Assembly: GCA_035527995.1 (NCBI GenBank)
Contig: DATKZJ010000063.1
Coordinates: 1 to 45,938, forward strand
DNA length: 45,938 bases
Direction: 5' to 3'
DNA from: JAFGTF01 sp035527995
GTDB taxonomy: Bacteria > Spirochaetota > B62-G9 > DRHN01
The notes beneath the pieces are model-generated. The model made no database searches. It saw nothing but the letters and a program-made list of their open reading frames with translations, and was not told where the DNA came from. The translations under genes and the position numbers were made by a program. Positions 16,812 to 25,211 of the stretch are shown one piece after another. Numbering within the stretch: position 1 is the first letter of the stretch; the number at the start of each line of letters is the position of its first letter.

Positions 16812-17798
16812 ATGCCGACGAATGTCACGCCAGAATACAGAAAGGCTGAAGAGGCGTTCCGAGCCGCAAGCAGTACTGACGAGAAGATCGAACGACTCGA
16901 GGAGATGATAGCCCTTCTCCCGAAGCACAAGGGAACGGAACATCTCTACGCAGACCTGAAGCGCAGGCTTTCAAGGCTGAAGAAAGAGCAGGAATCATCT
17001 AAAAAGAAAACGGGCCGCGGGCCCGTCCTTGATTTCACACGAGAGGGAGCTGCCCAGATCATCATAGTCGGTCCCCCGAACTGCGGGAAGTCAACGATCC
17101 TCGATGCGCTTACACATGCACACCCGGAGATCGGGGACTACCCTTTTACAACGAACCGGCCGCAACCCGGGATGATGCCTTTCAAGGACATCCAGATTCA
17201 GCTCGTGGACACACCCCCGATGACAGGGGACTTCATGCACATGCACTTGCTCGGGCTCGTGAGGCACGCGGACGGCGTGCTGCTCGTTGCGGACCTCGCG
17301 TCCGATACGATCCTCGAAGACATGGATGCGGTTTTCGAGGCTTTCGGCTCACGTCATGTCAGGTTCGTTCCGGACCGAACATCCGACAGGGACAGCGTTT
17401 TTTGTAAGATCATCGCCAACAAGCGTGATGCACCGGATGCGGAGGACCGCCTGAAGCTGCTTCAGGAGTACCTCCACGAGGAGCCGGCAGGAGAGCGGCT
17501 CGATCTACTCCCCGTCTCATGCACCCAACAAAAACAGATTTCCGGGCTGCCCGAGATCATCTTCAACTGGCTCGGGATCATCAGGGTCTACACGAAGTCC
17601 CCCGGAAAGAAACCCAAGCTCGACCATCCTTTCACCATCTTTACAGGAGGGACCGTGGGGGATATCTGCGCGCTTGTGCACAGGGACTTCTCAGAAAACC
17701 TCAAGTTCGCCCGCCTGTGGCGCGGATCTCACGACCCTGTCACAGTGTCGAAAAACGAGATTGTGGAGGACGGCGACGTGGTGGAGCTGCATATTTAG
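16812..17798 (+). CDS. DRG/Obg-like GTPase with C-terminal TGS domain
   Basis: 328 residues. An N-terminal charged helical region (1-70), then a G domain: G1 GPPNCGKST (87-95), a FTTNRPQPG switch region, G3 LVDTPP (about 124-129) and G4 ANKRD (about 200-204), ending in a TGS domain (about 260-328, with HPFTIFTGGTVGDI and EIVEDGDVVELHI). This domain order is that of the DRG branch of Obg-family GTPases, rare in bacteria. These proteins bind ribosomes or rRNA; the role here is unknown. The ATG at 16812 is chosen because the TATACT -10 element would start the transcript exactly there; the open frame upstream overlaps the promoter. Monocistronic, followed by a gene-free 480 bp with hairpin repeats. 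Confidence 0.83.
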   Translation: MPTNVTPEYRKAEEAFRAASSTDEKIERLEEMIALLPKHKGTEHLYADLKRRLSRLKKEQESSKKKTGRGPVLDFTREGAAQIIIVGPPNCGKSTILDALTHAHPEIGDYPFTTNRPQPGMMPFKDIQIQLVDTPPMTGDFMHMHLLGLVRHADGVLLVADLASDTILEDMDAVFEAFGSRHVRFVPDRTSDRDSVFCKIIANKRDAPDAEDRLKLLQEYLHEEPAGERLDLLPVSCTQQKQISGLPEIIFNWLGIIRVYTKSPGKKPKLDHPFTIFTGGTVGDICALVHRDFSENLKFARLWRGSHDPVTVSKNEIVEDGDVVELHI

Positions 17799-17821
17799 GT
17801 ATCGAATGCAACAAAGACCCT

Positions 17822-17945
17822 CTAACCACCATTTCTCACAAAACCATGTAAATACTTTGAAATAGGGGGTTCAATCCCCGTTTCTCATGAACAACAGCAA
17901 ACTATAAGTAACGGGGCTTTTAGCGCTTTTCTCACTGTAAACTCT
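17822..17945 (-). repeat. Intergenic hairpin-repeat family, copy with satellite
   Basis: On the minus strand, from 17945: TTTACAGTGAGAAAAGCGC and TAAAAGCCCCGTT, a 27-base loop, and ATGAGAAACGGGGATTG. CCCCGTT (17876-17882 on plus) and AACGGGG (17910-17916) form the stem. A second half-copy, TGTGAGAAATGGTGGTTAG, sits at about 17844-17826, and a third fragment (ATGAGAAATGCCG) near 18155-18140. The rest of 17946-18218 is AT-rich without a gene. Confidence 0.6.
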
Positions 17946-18218
17946 ATTTTTTACATGAAAATATAAACCACTATCATATCGTCACTAAGCTCCATTGATA
18001 TGCAATTGTTTAGAAAACCGTACTAAGGTTATTCCCCGGTATTAACTCACAGGATATCGGCGCAACCGTCGTATATTGACTGGCGTTCGAATCGGAACAA
18101 CACTCAGCTTAAATATAATCATGAATCACGGCATTTCTCATGTCTTAAGCAGTGAAGAAGGGGCAGTCTCATTGGAAAACCAAGTGAGGATATTTCAAAT
18201 AAAATTGCTATTTTTCTA

Positions 18219-18246
18219 TTGACAAAATAAAATAGTTCATTAGAAT
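18219..18246 (+). promoter_or_regulatory. Promoter of the GntR-fusion regulator
   Basis: Perfect TTGACA (18219-18224), 16-base spacer, TAGAAT (18241-18246, 5 of 6). Transcription would start near 18253, inside the inverted repeat at 18249-18266, with a leader of about 27 bases. Confidence 0.7.
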
Positions 18247-18248
18247 AA

Positions 18249-18266
18249 CAGTCATTCAGATGACTG
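18249..18266. promoter_or_regulatory. Operator candidate for the GntR-fusion regulator
   Basis: CAGTCAT (18249-18255), TCAG, ATGACTG (18260-18266): a perfect 7-bp inverted repeat over the predicted transcription start. Its size and position suit a dimeric GntR-type repressor acting on its own gene and perhaps the whole locus. Confidence 0.6.
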
Positions 18267-18279
18267 ACGAGGTGAATGG

Positions 18280-19695
18280 GTGTCTGCCGGAAGAATAAGC
18301 TACAACCCCCTCTACCTTCAGGTCAAGGAGGTAATCCTCAAACGGCTGGCGGAGGGTTCATATGCACCCGGTACGGTCATTCCAAGTGAGCAGAAACTCT
18401 CAGCCGATTTCGGAACGAGCATTTCCACCATCCGCCAGGCCCTCTCGATCCTCGTCTCAGACGGCTACCTAGTTAAGAAGCAGGGGAAGGGTACCTACGT
18501 ATCGGAAAAAAAAACCAAGATATCCTTTCTCAGCTGGATTGGTGAATCAAAGCAGGGTATGGAGATCATCAGGGAGCTTATTGAAGCATTTGAGCGAAAG
18601 TATCCCTCCATCTCGATTGAATACATCCCCACGACCTATCCTGAAACCAGGAATGACCTCCTCAAGCTTATCACTAACGGCACTGCTCCCGATGTAGCCC
18701 AGATCGTGTCTCACTGGACGAGCTATTTCGCTTCAATGGGTGCCTTCGAACCGCTGAATGATCTTTTGAGCAGGGAGAACATCGAAGGCAGGATTTTCGA
18801 GAAGGATACTCTCGGGGGTATCTATCAGAACAGAATCTATTCGGTGTCCTGGGGCCTGTGCCCGGTTTCGCTCATTGCCAACAGAAACATCCTCAAGGAG
18901 GTCGGAATCGACCGAATCAACCCACGAATGTCAATTGAGGAATTCTTTGACCTGTGTAAAAGGATAAACTCTTTCTATGGAGACGGAGCGAAGTACTGTT
19001 ACGGGCTTCCAATATCGGGCGACGAAACAGATCTTCTCAGGATCTATACCTTTTTACAGGTATTCCATGGAGGGTTCGTAGATGTAAAGGAACAGGTGAT
19101 ATTCAATTCAAAGGAGAATGTTCGCGGATTCACATGGCTTCGGAACTTTGTGAACAGCATCAGGGTCTTCATTGCGGATATCTACACAATCAGAAAACAT
19201 CTTGCACAAAATGAGATCGCCTTTATCTCGGACGGACCGTGGGTCAAATACATCCTCGAAGAACTGACCGGGGAGGATTTCAACAGGAACTTTCAGGTCC
19301 TTCTGAATCCTGTGAACGCGGAGGAGAAATCCTACTCCTGGAACTACAACCATGCACTTGCCATCTGTTCACAGAGTAAAAACAAGATGTACGCAGCGAA
19401 GTTCATCGATGCCATAACTGTCGATCCGGAAATCAGCGGCCAGTACTACGCTCGAGTGGGCCACCTTGCGGTGAGCACGCGTGATCTTGAAGGCTCTGTC
19501 TACGAAAAAGCTCCCTTCTGCATGTTCAAGGACCAGCTTGAAAATGCAGTGGTGATAAACGCCCAGAACGCGATGTTTGAGAAGGCGATGGTTTTGTGCA
19601 TAGACGCGGTAAAAAAGATCCTCTTCGAAAGAGCGAACATCGAGAAGGAGCTCGACGAAAAGCAGTACTATCTGAAAATGCTCTACTATGGATGA
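18280..19695 (+). CDS. GntR-type DNA-binding domain fused to a sugar-binding-protein domain
   Basis: 471 residues. Residues 1-78 are a complete GntR winged helix (LYLQVKEVILKRLAEGSY, PSEQKLSADFGTSISTIRQ, GYLVKKQGKGTYV). From about 80 to the end the protein is a family-1 extracellular solute-binding fold (FLSWIGESKQGMEIIRELIE, FERKYPSISIEYIP, GTAPDVAQI, and a GPWVKYILEEL hinge region). There is no signal peptide, so it is cytoplasmic: a binding protein recruited as the ligand sensor of a transcription factor. It probably senses the sugar taken up by the importer encoded downstream and controls that locus through the inverted repeat at its promoter. GTG start with GAGGTGA 4 bases upstream; an out-of-frame ATG lies just before it. 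Domain assignment is firm; the ligand is unknown. Confidence 0.88.
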   Translation: MSAGRISYNPLYLQVKEVILKRLAEGSYAPGTVIPSEQKLSADFGTSISTIRQALSILVSDGYLVKKQGKGTYVSEKKTKISFLSWIGESKQGMEIIRELIEAFERKYPSISIEYIPTTYPETRNDLLKLITNGTAPDVAQIVSHWTSYFASMGAFEPLNDLLSRENIEGRIFEKDTLGGIYQNRIYSVSWGLCPVSLIANRNILKEVGIDRINPRMSIEEFFDLCKRINSFYGDGAKYCYGLPISGDETDLLRIYTFLQVFHGGFVDVKEQVIFNSKENVRGFTWLRNFVNSIRVFIADIYTIRKHLAQNEIAFISDGPWVKYILEELTGEDFNRNFQVLLNPVNAEEKSYSWNYNHALAICSQSKNKMYAAKFIDAITVDPEISGQYYARVGHLAVSTRDLEGSVYEKAPFCMFKDQLENAVVINAQNAMFEKAMVLCIDAVKKILFERANIEKELDEKQYYLKMLYYG

Positions 19696-19704
19696 AACAG
19701 CATG

Positions 19705-19744
19705 CCCTGAATTGCTTTGTCTAGGTGGTAAAAATTTTTCAGGG
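19705..19744 (+). terminator. Weak hairpin after the regulator gene
   Basis: CCCTGAA (19705-19711) and TTCAGGG (19738-19744) with a 26-base loop, just after the regulator stop. It could attenuate read-through into the importer genes; there is no T-run. A TTGAGAAAGGGGGTGAG tract near 19778 resembles the intergenic repeat family. Confidence 0.3.
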
Positions 19745-19885
19745 TGTTTGAATATCTCAGCTGCGTGTGAAAATCATTTTCTTGAGAAAGGGGGTGAGAG
19801 TTCATTAGTATTACCGTTTTAAAATCACCAGCTGTTCTCTTCCTGAAAAAAGTGTTAAAAATAACCAAACGGAGGTAACAGTGTT

Positions 19886-21178
19886 ATGAGAAAAAAGATC
19901 TTATTTGTGTGTGCACTTGCGATGCTGGTTGTTCCGGTCCTTCTATTTGCAGGCTCACCGAAGGAGCCCGAAGTAGCTGCAAAACCGGAAAAGATCACCA
20001 TCGTGGTGTACGAGCCGGTCGAGGCCAAGGGGATGACGGAGTTCGGCAAGGTTTTCAAGGAGAAGTACGGCATCGATGTCGAGGTATTTACCATTCCATG
20101 GGCAAATCTGCACGAGAAGATCATCGCCGACCTTACCGCGAAAACAGGTTCCTATGATCTCATCGCCATCCCAGGGCTCTGGTCGCTCGAGTTCATCTAT
20201 GCGGGGTATATCGAGCCACTTGACACATATTGGAAAAACCCGGATTATCCTTCCTTCGATATTGAGGATTACCCGCAAGACATCGTTAACCTCGTGGCTG
20301 ATGAGGGCCATGTGTACTGGATTCCGCATCATGGCACAACACAAATTCTTTTTTATAGAAAGGACATCTTTGAAAAAGAGAATTTGAAACCGCCACAAAC
20401 CTACGACGAGATGTTCAGAATTGCCGAGCTGCTCACCAACAATCCCAAATATCCAGAGGTATACGGTTTCGGCACGACCGCAAAGCAGGGTGAGTGGGCT
20501 TCAAGTACCTGGTGCACCTGGATCTGGTCGTGGGGAGGAGACTACTTCGACAAGAACTGGCACCCAATATTCAACAATGCCAAGGGGGTGGCATCTCTCG
20601 AAGCCTATGCAGAAGCTGTGAACCGGTTTGCACCGCCCGACTGTCCCAACTGGGGGAACGAAGAGGGAGGAGCCGCGATGCAGCAGGGGAGGCTTGCCAT
20701 GCTCCAGATGTGGCCCTACCTTGCAGCCGCCATGGATGATCCTTCCCAGTCGAAGGTTGTCGGAAAGGTTGGATACGCACCCATGCCGAAGAAAGAGCTG
20801 AGTTTTCCGCGCCTGGGATCCTGGGGGCTCACCATCTCCAAGTACTCTAAAAACAAAGAGTGGGCATGGCGGTATATGGCCGAGTTCAACAGCAAGGAGA
20901 ACGTTGAAACGATTCACAGAGCAGCCGGTATGCCGATCTGTCGAACGAGCGTGGCCAGTATGCTTGCGAAGACGGACCCGCTCTTCAAGGCAATATTCGA
21001 GAGTTTTGAGCACACGAAGGAGCGACCCGGTATCCCTGAGATCACACAAATTATCGATGTGTGGGGACTCGCAGTATCGAGGGTTGTGGTCGGCGATACA
21101 GACGCCCAGACCGCGCTCGATGAGGCGGCCGAAGAGATCGAAGTGATACTTCGCGACGGCGGTTATATTAAAGACTGA
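19886..21178 (+). CDS. ABC sugar importer, solute-binding protein (family 1)
   Basis: 430 residues. A signal peptide (about 1-22) ends in LLFAGSPKEPE; no lipobox cysteine is visible, so the mature protein may be free in the periplasm. The mature part is a MalE/UgpB-like binding protein: ITIVVYEPVEAKGMTEF, KYGIDVEVFTIPW, SYDLIAIPGLWS and IPHHGTTQILFYRKDIFE are the standard strands and hinges. It captures a carbohydrate, probably an oligosaccharide or a glycoside, for the two permeases downstream. GGAGGTAA stands 8 bases before the ATG, a strong site fitting the need for excess binding protein. First structural gene of the locus after the GntR-fusion regulator; the two binding folds may share a ligand. 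Confidence 0.9.
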   Translation: MRKKILFVCALAMLVVPVLLFAGSPKEPEVAAKPEKITIVVYEPVEAKGMTEFGKVFKEKYGIDVEVFTIPWANLHEKIIADLTAKTGSYDLIAIPGLWSLEFIYAGYIEPLDTYWKNPDYPSFDIEDYPQDIVNLVADEGHVYWIPHHGTTQILFYRKDIFEKENLKPPQTYDEMFRIAELLTNNPKYPEVYGFGTTAKQGEWASSTWCTWIWSWGGDYFDKNWHPIFNNAKGVASLEAYAEAVNRFAPPDCPNWGNEEGGAAMQQGRLAMLQMWPYLAAAMDDPSQSKVVGKVGYAPMPKKELSFPRLGSWGLTISKYSKNKEWAWRYMAEFNSKENVETIHRAAGMPICRTSVASMLAKTDPLFKAIFESFEHTKERPGIPEITQIIDVWGLAVSRVVVGDTDAQTALDEAAEEIEVILRDGGYIKD

Positions 21179-21216
21179 GTCTCTCTGGTGAAATATCAGG
21201 GATTTTTTCATTCTTA

Positions 21217-21251
21217 GTTGGTTCGCTCCAAGAATCTTGGAGCGAACCAAC
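21217..21251 (+). other. Perfect 35-nt palindrome between binding protein and permeases
   Basis: GTTGGTTCGCTCCAAGA (21217-21233), one central base, and its exact complement (21235-21251). As RNA it would fold into a very stable stem. Position (38 bases after the binding-protein stop, about 90 before the permease start) is that of the intercistronic stems that protect malE-type messages and lower permease output. Confidence 0.75.
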
Positions 21252-21343
21252 ATGAAAGAAGCTGTGGAGAGAGGGGGCCCGAGATGACGGGGAGGCGAGC
21301 CGATCGGGCGAATCTCACCGAAAAAAAAGGTGGGGGGAACTCT

Positions 21344-22264
21344 ATGGAAAGTGTGATCGAAAAACGTGCGAGATCGGAGAGGAGGAAACGACGCATCACA
21401 CCATACCTGATGCTCGCGCCGCTTCTTATCGGGTTGTTCACCCTGGTGTATTACCCCCTTTTTACGACAATACGCTTGAGTTTCTACCGCTATGCGTGGA
21501 ACAAACCGCAGGCAGGCATGAAATTCGTTGGATTTACGAACTATAAAAGGATTTTCACCGACGGGAAAGAGTTTTGGCCGTCCATGGAGAATACGGGAAA
21601 GTTTACTGCAATCTCGACTTCGCTCTGCATCCTCTTCGGTCTCGGTTTAGCGCTTTTCGTTGACAGAGAGTTCAGGGGGAAAACGGTGTACGTTACTCTG
21701 CTTCTGTTGCCTACAATGATTGCACCTGTTGTCTCGGGCCTTATCTGGAAGTTCATGTTCGACGGACTTTTTGGTGCCGTCAATTATCTTATTGGCCTGT
21801 TCGGTATGGAACCCATCGCCTGGCTCAGCAGCAAAAAAACAGCGCTCGGGTGTGTGCTCGTTGCAGATATATGGCAGTACACCCCCTTTGTGTTTCTCGT
21901 TATGCTTGCCTCTCTGCAGGCAATTCCGGTCGATCTCTTTGAAGCCGCAAAGATCGACGGAGCCTCAGGATTTAAGCTCTTTACACGGCTCAAGCTCCCC
22001 ATGATTCTGCCGCAGCTTCTGCTTGTGGGTGTCATCCGGCTTATGGACACATTCAGGATTTTTGACCTCATCTATCTTATGACAAACGGAGGGCCTGCTG
22101 GATCAACGCAGACTATCGGTTTTCTCACCTATCAGCGGACATTCAGGCACTTCAAGATGGGTGAGGGGTCGGTTATCGCATTATTTATACTGATTGCGGT
22201 GCTCGGCTTGTCGTGGTATTTCATTCGGGCGCTGCTCGAAAACGCGAGGGGGCTTGCACGGTGA
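21344..22264 (+). CDS. ABC sugar importer, permease 1 (MalF/UgpA type)
   Basis: About 306 residues with six transmembrane helices; RRITPYLMLAPLLIGLFTLVYY is the first segment. The EAA loop that docks the ATPase is seen as EAAKIDGASGFKLFTRLKLP (about 203-222). Start: the ATG at 21344 has AGGTGGGG about 9 bases upstream and gives a normal short basic N-terminus, whereas the longer open frame begins inside the palindrome and has no such site. It forms the membrane channel with permease 2. It overlaps that gene by 4 bases (GTGA), so the two are translationally coupled. No ATPase gene is present in the locus. Confidence 0.9.
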   Translation: MESVIEKRARSERRKRRITPYLMLAPLLIGLFTLVYYPLFTTIRLSFYRYAWNKPQAGMKFVGFTNYKRIFTDGKEFWPSMENTGKFTAISTSLCILFGLGLALFVDREFRGKTVYVTLLLLPTMIAPVVSGLIWKFMFDGLFGAVNYLIGLFGMEPIAWLSSKKTALGCVLVADIWQYTPFVFLVMLASLQAIPVDLFEAAKIDGASGFKLFTRLKLPMILPQLLLVGVIRLMDTFRIFDLIYLMTNGGPAGSTQTIGFLTYQRTFRHFKMGEGSVIALFILIAVLGLSWYFIRALLENARGLAR

Positions 22265-23127
22265 AGAGGACTGGATCAACAGGAGTGGCGATTTGCCGGA
22301 CACGGGGGGTACGGGTCACAAAAAGGGCTCTCTTTTATATTGCCCTGACGATAATCACCGCTCTGTTTTTGCTTCCTTTCTGGATAATTTTGACGACCTC
22401 GCTTCGCAGCCGGCTTGAAACTTTTAACAATGTGGTGGTGCTTTTTTTTAAACCGACCATTGAGCACTATGTACGGGTTCTAGCGGGAGAAAATTTTCCC
22501 CGCTACTTTTTCAACTCCTTTATCATAGCAAGCGCTGTGACTGTGCTTGTATCCTACCTGGGGGCCCTCACCGCTTTTACCCTGACCCGGTTTCTTTTTA
22601 AAGGCTACCGTATGGTGACGATCGGTATCATAACTGCGAGGATGTTTCCTCCCATCGCGCTGCTCCCAGCGTTTTTTCTGCTCGCCTCGCGTCTTCATCT
22701 CGTGGATACACGGGCGGTTGTCATATTTGCACACACAGCATACGGGCTACCCTTCATCGTGTTCATGATGCTTGGATTTTTTTATGCGGTACCCCGTGAT
22801 CTGGATGAGGCGGCAAGGATCGACGGATGCTCCTGGTTTGGGGTGTTCAACCGCGTGATCCTTCCCAACGTGGCTCCAGGGCTTGCTGCCGCAGCGATTC
22901 TCTCATTTGTGTGGTCATGGAACGAGTTTTTGTTCGCACTCGTTCTAACGCGGGCAACAGCGAAGACGCTGCCCGTTACAGTTTCGGAGTTTTTGACCTT
23001 CACGCAGGTGGACTGGCAGGGGCTTACATCGATGGGGACAATTTTGATTGTTCCGGCAGTGATCATTACAATATTCGCTCAGAAGCACCTTGTCAAGGGG
23101 CTTACTGCAGGAGCAGTCAAGACTTAG
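22261..23127 (+). CDS. ABC sugar importer, permease 2 (MalG/UgpE type)
   Basis: 288 residues, six transmembrane helices beginning at ALFYIALTIITALFLLPFW. The EAA loop reads DEAARIDGCSWFGVFNRVILP (about 181-201) and is intact. GTG at 22261 is used as start because it overlaps the TGA stop of permease 1 and has GAGGGGG about 9 bases upstream; the longer frame from 22213 would bury it in the first permease. Pairs with permease 1 to import the ligand of the binding protein at 19886. An ATPase of the shared MsmX/UgpC kind, encoded elsewhere, must power it. A 230-bp gap with no features follows before the uroporphyrinogen-decarboxylase-like relic. Confidence 0.9.
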   Translation: MKRTGSTGVAICRTRGVRVTKRALFYIALTIITALFLLPFWIILTTSLRSRLETFNNVVVLFFKPTIEHYVRVLAGENFPRYFFNSFIIASAVTVLVSYLGALTAFTLTRFLFKGYRMVTIGIITARMFPPIALLPAFFLLASRLHLVDTRAVVIFAHTAYGLPFIVFMMLGFFYAVPRDLDEAARIDGCSWFGVFNRVILPNVAPGLAAAAILSFVWSWNEFLFALVLTRATAKTLPVTVSEFLTFTQVDWQGLTSMGTILIVPAVIITIFAQKHLVKGLTAGAVKT

Positions 23128-23360
23128 TGTATCAAAAATCCTGAAAGGCTCGAAAAGGTCCTTCACTTGCAGATAGGCGGCCGGATTCTCACGCGGGATG
23201 TGATGAACAATAAGGAGGTACTCGTCCGTTTCGAAAAGGTTATTTTCGAACCCTCATGGTCGCGAGAAAATTCTTTCAAAATCGCCAATGTTTTGCCACG
23301 TGAAAGAATGGTTTGAAAATTCTAAAAAATATATTGCCATACCATGCAGGAGCACGCAGC

Positions 23361-23856
23361 ATGACAAATCAACAGCGGCTTTTAAAGGCTCTGAACCGGG
23401 AGCCCATTGATGTCATACTCACATGGGATTTCATGGATAATTTGAAAATACTCGAGCAGTACGGTGGTTACAAATGGAGGGAGACCTACGAATGGCAGGA
23501 CATACTCGAGATCAACGTGAAGGCCTTCAAGAACATCGGTCTCGACATGACACGCTACATATACGATCCGGTTAACCACTGGATGGGATCGAAGATTTTC
23601 AATTGGATTCGTTTCTTTGGTGTAAACCCCGACAACTGACGTATTAAGCTGGCAGGTGACACGGCATGGATTGCGGCAGGGTAGCCTCTCCTTCGGAACC
23701 CCTGACGAGGTCAGAAAAGAGGTCTGTGAAAACATGGAAATTTTCAAGCAGGGTGGCGGGTTTGTGTTCAACAACGTACATAACATACAGGCCACTGTTC
23801 CTGTCCAGAATCTCGTGGCCTTCTTCGAAGCATATGAGAAGTACAGTACATATTGA
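23361..23856 (+). pseudogene. Uroporphyrinogen-decarboxylase-like gene, internally deleted
   Basis: Remains of a UroD-superfamily protein of the kind found in sugar and methyl-transfer loci (normally about 350-400 residues). The N-terminal part starts at ATG 23361 (MTNQQRLLKALNREPIDV) with AGGAG upstream and runs to GVNPDN, where a TGA at 23637 replaces what is usually tryptophan. The same frame continues RIKLAGDTAWIAAG, a motif that normally follows, to 23681. Directly after, in another frame, comes the C-terminal end: SLSFGTPDEVRKEVCENM and GGGFVFNNVHNIQATVP, to 23856. So some 200 residues of the barrel, with the active site, are gone. The two ends are still easily readable, so the loss is recent. 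Confidence 0.75.
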
Positions 23857-23880
23857 TTGCAGCAGGGAGTGCGAAAGAAG

Positions 23881-24837
23881 ATGTACAGAACAGGCACGGG
23901 GCACTATAAGGAAGAGGATGCTGTGGTACTCGAAAATGATGCGCTGAAGGTCAGTATACTCCCACGCTGGGGTTCGAAACTCGCCTCAATACTCTACAAG
24001 CCGCTTGACTATGAGCTTCTGTGGCAGAATGCCGGGAAGGATTACCGGAAAACAGCCTACGGCGATCTCTATGAAGCGGGAGAGGCCTCCGGATTTGATG
24101 AGATGTTTCCCACCATATCGCGCTGCTTCTACGAGAGTGAAACCTGGTCAGGTACCGAGATACCCGACCACGGCGAGGTATGGAGCATTCCCTGGAAGTA
24201 TGAGATCGCCGATGACCAGGTGCTGCTCAGAGTGAAAGGTGTACGGTTTCCCTATTATCTCGAAAAGAAGGTTTTTCTTGAGGGAGCTGTTGTGCATCAG
24301 CAGTACAGGGCTGAGAATCCGGCAGCTTCAGACCTTGAGTATATCTGGGCTGCCCACCCCCTCTTTAACACCACAGAGGGCATGGAGCTCATCGTTCCAC
24401 AGGGCATGCACAGAATCGTAAACGCGGTGCCAAGCAGGCGACTGGGTCCATACGGCAGGATATACGGGTTTCCTTCAGCAGAGCTCGAAGGAGGTAAAAA
24501 ATTTGACCTCTCGAAAGTCCCGAAAAAAAACAGTGCCGATTACCAGAAGTACTGGTTTTTAGGTAAGGTGACAGAGGGGTGGTGCATCCTGTACAATCCT
24601 ATAAAAAAGCTGAGTATCGGCATGACCTGGCCCCGGGACAGGGTGCCCTATCTCGGTGTGTGGGTCAATGAGGGGGGTTGGGCGGACCAGTACAACATCG
24701 CACCTGAACCGGCAACAGGTGCCATGGACAGGGTCGATTTCTCGAAGATGTGGGGAATGAGCAGCGTGCTCCGAGCCGGAGAAGCACGTGAGTGGCTGCT
24801 TGCCATATCCGTGCGCGAGGGTGATAGACCCCGGTAA
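23881..24837 (+). CDS. Galactose-mutarotase-like (aldose epimerase fold) protein
   Basis: 318 residues with the beta-sandwich pattern of the mutarotase/YeaD superfamily: VVLENDALKVSILPRWGSKLASI (about 15-37) is the usual first sheet, with WSGTEIPDHGEVW (about 93-105) carrying the conserved DHG loop and AAHPLFNTTEG (about 161-171) a conserved histidine. It probably interconverts anomers of, or binds, the sugar brought in by the importer. ATG at 23881 chosen; an in-frame TTG 24 bases upstream is possible. Last gene of the plus-strand sugar locus, starting 24 bases after the UroD relic. It is intact. Substrate unknown. Confidence 0.75.
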   Translation: MYRTGTGHYKEEDAVVLENDALKVSILPRWGSKLASILYKPLDYELLWQNAGKDYRKTAYGDLYEAGEASGFDEMFPTISRCFYESETWSGTEIPDHGEVWSIPWKYEIADDQVLLRVKGVRFPYYLEKKVFLEGAVVHQQYRAENPAASDLEYIWAAHPLFNTTEGMELIVPQGMHRIVNAVPSRRLGPYGRIYGFPSAELEGGKKFDLSKVPKKNSADYQKYWFLGKVTEGWCILYNPIKKLSIGMTWPRDRVPYLGVWVNEGGWADQYNIAPEPATGAMDRVDFSKMWGMSSVLRAGEAREWLLAISVREGDRPR

Positions 24838-25087
24838 CTTCAATACACATGAGATCTCATCTGCTGTGTGGTCGTGAGTTTCAACTCTATACATGACGGA
24901 AACCGGACATTTAATATTTAATGATACAGCAACTATTTTATATCCCGAGTTCAATAAGCAAGTTTTATTTTAATCGATTTTTGAGTTATTTTGCTGCACC
25001 GGGTCCGGCCTGCTCTGGTAATTCTAACATATACGTTTTGCTCCTATTTCAGTATATTGTTACTGTAGTACCCGCCATAAGCCGGTC

Positions 25088-25186
25088 TAACGCGTTTTTC
25101 TCACAGAGCCGAAACAATGACTTGGAACTGTTTACCGGCGAGAATAGCGCTAAACCGCCCGTTTCCATGTGAGAAATGGGGGTTAC
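25088..25186. repeat. Intergenic hairpin-repeat family, facing pair
   Basis: Full copy on plus: TGTTTACCGGCGAGAATAGC (25129 on), GCTAAACCGCCCGTTTC, CATGT, GAGAAATGGGGGTTAC (to 25186). CCCGTTTC (25158-25165) pairs with GAAATGGG (25173-25180) with one G-U. A half-copy faces it on minus (CTGTGAGAAAAACGCG, 25103-25088). The rest of 24838-25087 holds no gene. Confidence 0.65.
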
Positions 25187-25211
25187 ACATCATTACATCG
25201 AGGTTTTTTTC

